A stretch of 64,000 bases of DNA, from assembly GCA_963790545.1 (NCBI GenBank), contig CAWBPA010000026.1, forward strand, positions 131,554 through 195,553, given 5' to 3'. Position 1 is the stretch's first letter. Each line of letters starts with the position of its first letter. Below the pieces are notes generated by a model. That model was not told where the DNA came from and did no database searches. It saw only the letters and a list, made by a program, of their open reading frames with translations. Source of the stretch: DATBJG01 sp963790545. Lineage in GTDB: Bacteria; Acidobacteriota; Vicinamibacteria; Vicinamibacterales; JAMQPK01. Positions 62,682 to 64,000 of this stretch are shown here, in pieces. Position numbers and translations under genes: made by a program.

Positions 62682-63393
62682 TCAGCGCCATGACCAGCGT
62701 GAGAATTGATGCAAGACACCTGTACCAAGATGCAACACCAGCCGTTGTCCTCCGAACGAACGGGCAAACCGTCGATCGGCCGTCAGCGCGACCACGGCAC
62801 ATCGTCTCGCACTGGCAATCTGCACGATAAGTTGCGCGAAGGCCGCCACCGCTGCCGATTGAAGCGACGCGGTAGCATGCTCGAGGATGAGCAGATCCGG
62901 ATCGAGCGCAAGCGCACGCGCTAACCGAACGCGCGCGCGCAACTCGGGAGAAATGTCCGCAACGGGATGGCTCAAGACACCGTGAAGTTCGGTTTCCCGG
63001 GCGAGTTGTTCCACCCGCAGGCGTACTGCATCACTCAACAGGATCGAGCTCGAGCGTAAACGGAACGGCCAGATTCTGGGCAACGCTGAATGCGTCGAGC
63101 AGGACGATTCGATCGGTGACCAGCCCGAATCGATCGAGAAGTGTCAACCATTCCGAGCCGTTCGAGATTGCCGTCGTCGGACGACCGAAGACTTCGACGG
63201 TGCCTTCATCGGGGAGGGCTGCCGCGGTAACCAGATTGACGAACGCTTCGGCAGCTGCCGCATCAAGATTCGAGATCGAAACGCCATCACTGGCGTGGAC
63301 CACCAGTTCGTCGATCCGTAACGGCCGCAGGCCGCCGTACTGCTTCCGCACGGCACGCATCCGCAGAACCGGATCGACCGACCGATCAGGCAT
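62682..63393 (-). CDS. ABC-ATPase-like protein without Walker A, frame broken once
   Basis: The frame breaks near 63035, where removing one T of TT joins LELDP to VSDAVRLRVEQL. The recombined ~237-residue protein aligns to ABC ATPases: VRKQYGGLRPLRIDELVVHA, PDEGTVEVFGRP, and a signature-like region ISPELRARVRLARALALDP. Where the Walker A GxxGxGKST should be, it reads SNLDAAAAEAF (residues 41-51), and the Walker B Asp-Glu is ILEHA. It therefore may bind no ATP, or may use a changed mechanism. The downstream membrane gene overlaps it. Confidence 0.75.
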
Positions 63394-63850
63394 TCAAGAG
63401 GCGATCGACCTCGGCAACGACACGGGCGCTCCCGAGGAGGGCTGACACTTCTGCGCGCAACATGGCCACATTTGCTCCGATAGCAATGTACGCGGCAAGG
63501 CCATGGATCGAGGCGGGCAGCACACCGGTATCGACGCTGGCACCAAGGAGCGCTGCGAGAATCGTCAGAACCATCGCGAAGGTGGCCAGCGAAAAGACCG
63601 GTCGCCGAAGCTCTGCGATCCGGCGAGCGAAATCCCCTGAAAGCCCACCTTCTTCAGCGGCCTCCCGCACGGCTTTCCCTTTGCCAATGAGATAGAACAT
63701 CAGCATCGAGTGCGTGAGGAGGGTGAGCATGGTCGAAAAGATGCCGAACAGAATATGCCGCGACAACGAGATCCCCATGAGTCCATACCAGGTGGTGACC
63801 AGGAGACCACCGAACGCCAGGAATGCGGCCGTCAGTAACGCGGCGGACAT
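63386..63850 (-). CDS. Four-helix membrane protein coupled to the ABC-like gene
   Basis: The 154-residue protein has about four membrane helices (LLTAAFLAFGGLLVTTWYGL, IFSTMLTLLTHSMLMFYLIG, FAMVLTILAALLGASVDTGV, HGLAAYIAIGANVAMLRAEV). It lies upstream of the ATPase-like gene on the same strand, and its stop overlaps that gene's start by eight bases. Tight coupling suggests a shared complex, possibly an ABC-like unit whose ATPase has changed. The start at 63850 is preceded by a heptamer array. Confidence 0.7.
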   Translation of the reverse strand: MSAALLTAAFLAFGGLLVTTWYGLMGISLSRHILFGIFSTMLTLLTHSMLMFYLIGKGKAVREAAEEGGLSGDFARRIAELRRPVFSLATFAMVLTILAALLGASVDTGVLPASIHGLAAYIAIGANVAMLRAEVSALLGSARVVAEVDRLLNA

Positions 63851-63865
63851 GAGGGAAGTATAAGA

Positions 63866-63890
63866 CAGTCGGCAGTCGGCAGTCGGCAGT
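63866..63890. repeat. Heptamer array CAGTCGG
   Basis: Three perfect CAGTCGG units and a partial fourth lie about fifteen bases upstream of the membrane-protein start, in the short gap to the next gene. Same 7-base period as at 12.46-12.53 and 28.43-28.46 kb. Confidence 0.8.
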
Positions 63891-63903
63891 GCGCAGAAGG
63901 CAA

Positions 63904-64000
63904 TCAGCGCCCCTCAGCGGGCTTGCGCGCGGCCAGGCGAGCGACAGCGTCCGGTTGACTGACTTCTTCATAATCCAAGATGGTCCAACCGTCGAATGCC
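63904..64000 (-). CDS. C-terminal end of a gene that continues past the window
   Basis: The minus strand reads AFDGWTILDYEEVSQPDAVA then RLAARKPAEGR and stops at 63904. The open frame runs off the right edge, so only about 32 residues are visible. The composition is natural and no motif can be named. It lies upstream of the membrane-protein gene. Confidence 0.5.
   Translation of the reverse strand, partial: AFDGWTILDYEEVSQPDAVARLAARKPAEGR

Overview
The window is GC-rich bacterial chromosome, densely packed on both strands, with no phage, plasmid, insertion sequence or CRISPR array that I can see. The gene set points to an Acidobacteriota-like bacterium, possibly of the Vicinamibacteria. The clues are a PadR regulator coupled to an orphan MacB/FtsX-type permease, a pair of secreted DUF6152-type proteins, BlaI plus an M56 peptidase, M16, M61 and asparaginase exported enzymes, TonB uptake, and many dispersed palindromes. 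The taxonomic call is inference only.

Layout. 1-8.4 kb: the end of an FMN reductase; ergothioneine genes egtB and egtD with broken frames; a purine-type NCS2 permease; DinB, SRPBCC and AlkD-like proteins; and an amidase preceded by a GatC/AtzG-like small protein. 8.4-19 kb: an alpha/beta hydrolase, an active plus inactive M16 peptidase pair, a DUF3347 protein, Mrp, YidD, two secreted DUF6152-type neighbours, an orphan half DnaJ zinc finger and several tiny zinc-ribbon proteins. 18.5-26.7 kb: one tightly overlapping minus-strand unit of a secreted helical protein, AddB, AddA and DUF488. 27-34.4 kb: asparaginase, GAF protein, PadR with its permease, a YdeI-like protein, and a membrane protein with a winged-helix regulator. 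34.7-42.5 kb: an L-serine dehydratase carrying a Tat/lipoprotein leader, a scar of gene fragments, an M61 peptidase, tRNA-Ala and a methyltransferase. 42.5-54.6 kb: nucleoside transporter, GT-C-like membrane protein, AraC regulator, a TonB receptor with a Fur-box-like site, nitroreductase, BlaI/M56 and a radical SAM protein. 54.6-64 kb: a secreted protein with a beta-barrel partner, a fused symporter and solute-binding protein, a MobA-like enzyme, two cold-shock proteins, HAD, a degenerate ABC ATPase and its membrane partner.

Two themes cut across the window. First, at least eleven single-base frame breaks interrupt otherwise well-conserved genes, and about half lie in the first 8 kb. Several are repaired by removing one base from a short run, so sequencing error is the leading explanation. 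Second, intergenic DNA is rich in structured repeats: three-way-junction palindromes, hairpins with a constant CTTTAG-like loop and co-varying stems, and 7-bp-period arrays that sit directly before start codons. The most distinctive proteins are the exported serine dehydratase, the symporter/solute-binding fusion and the ATPase-like protein without a Walker A motif.
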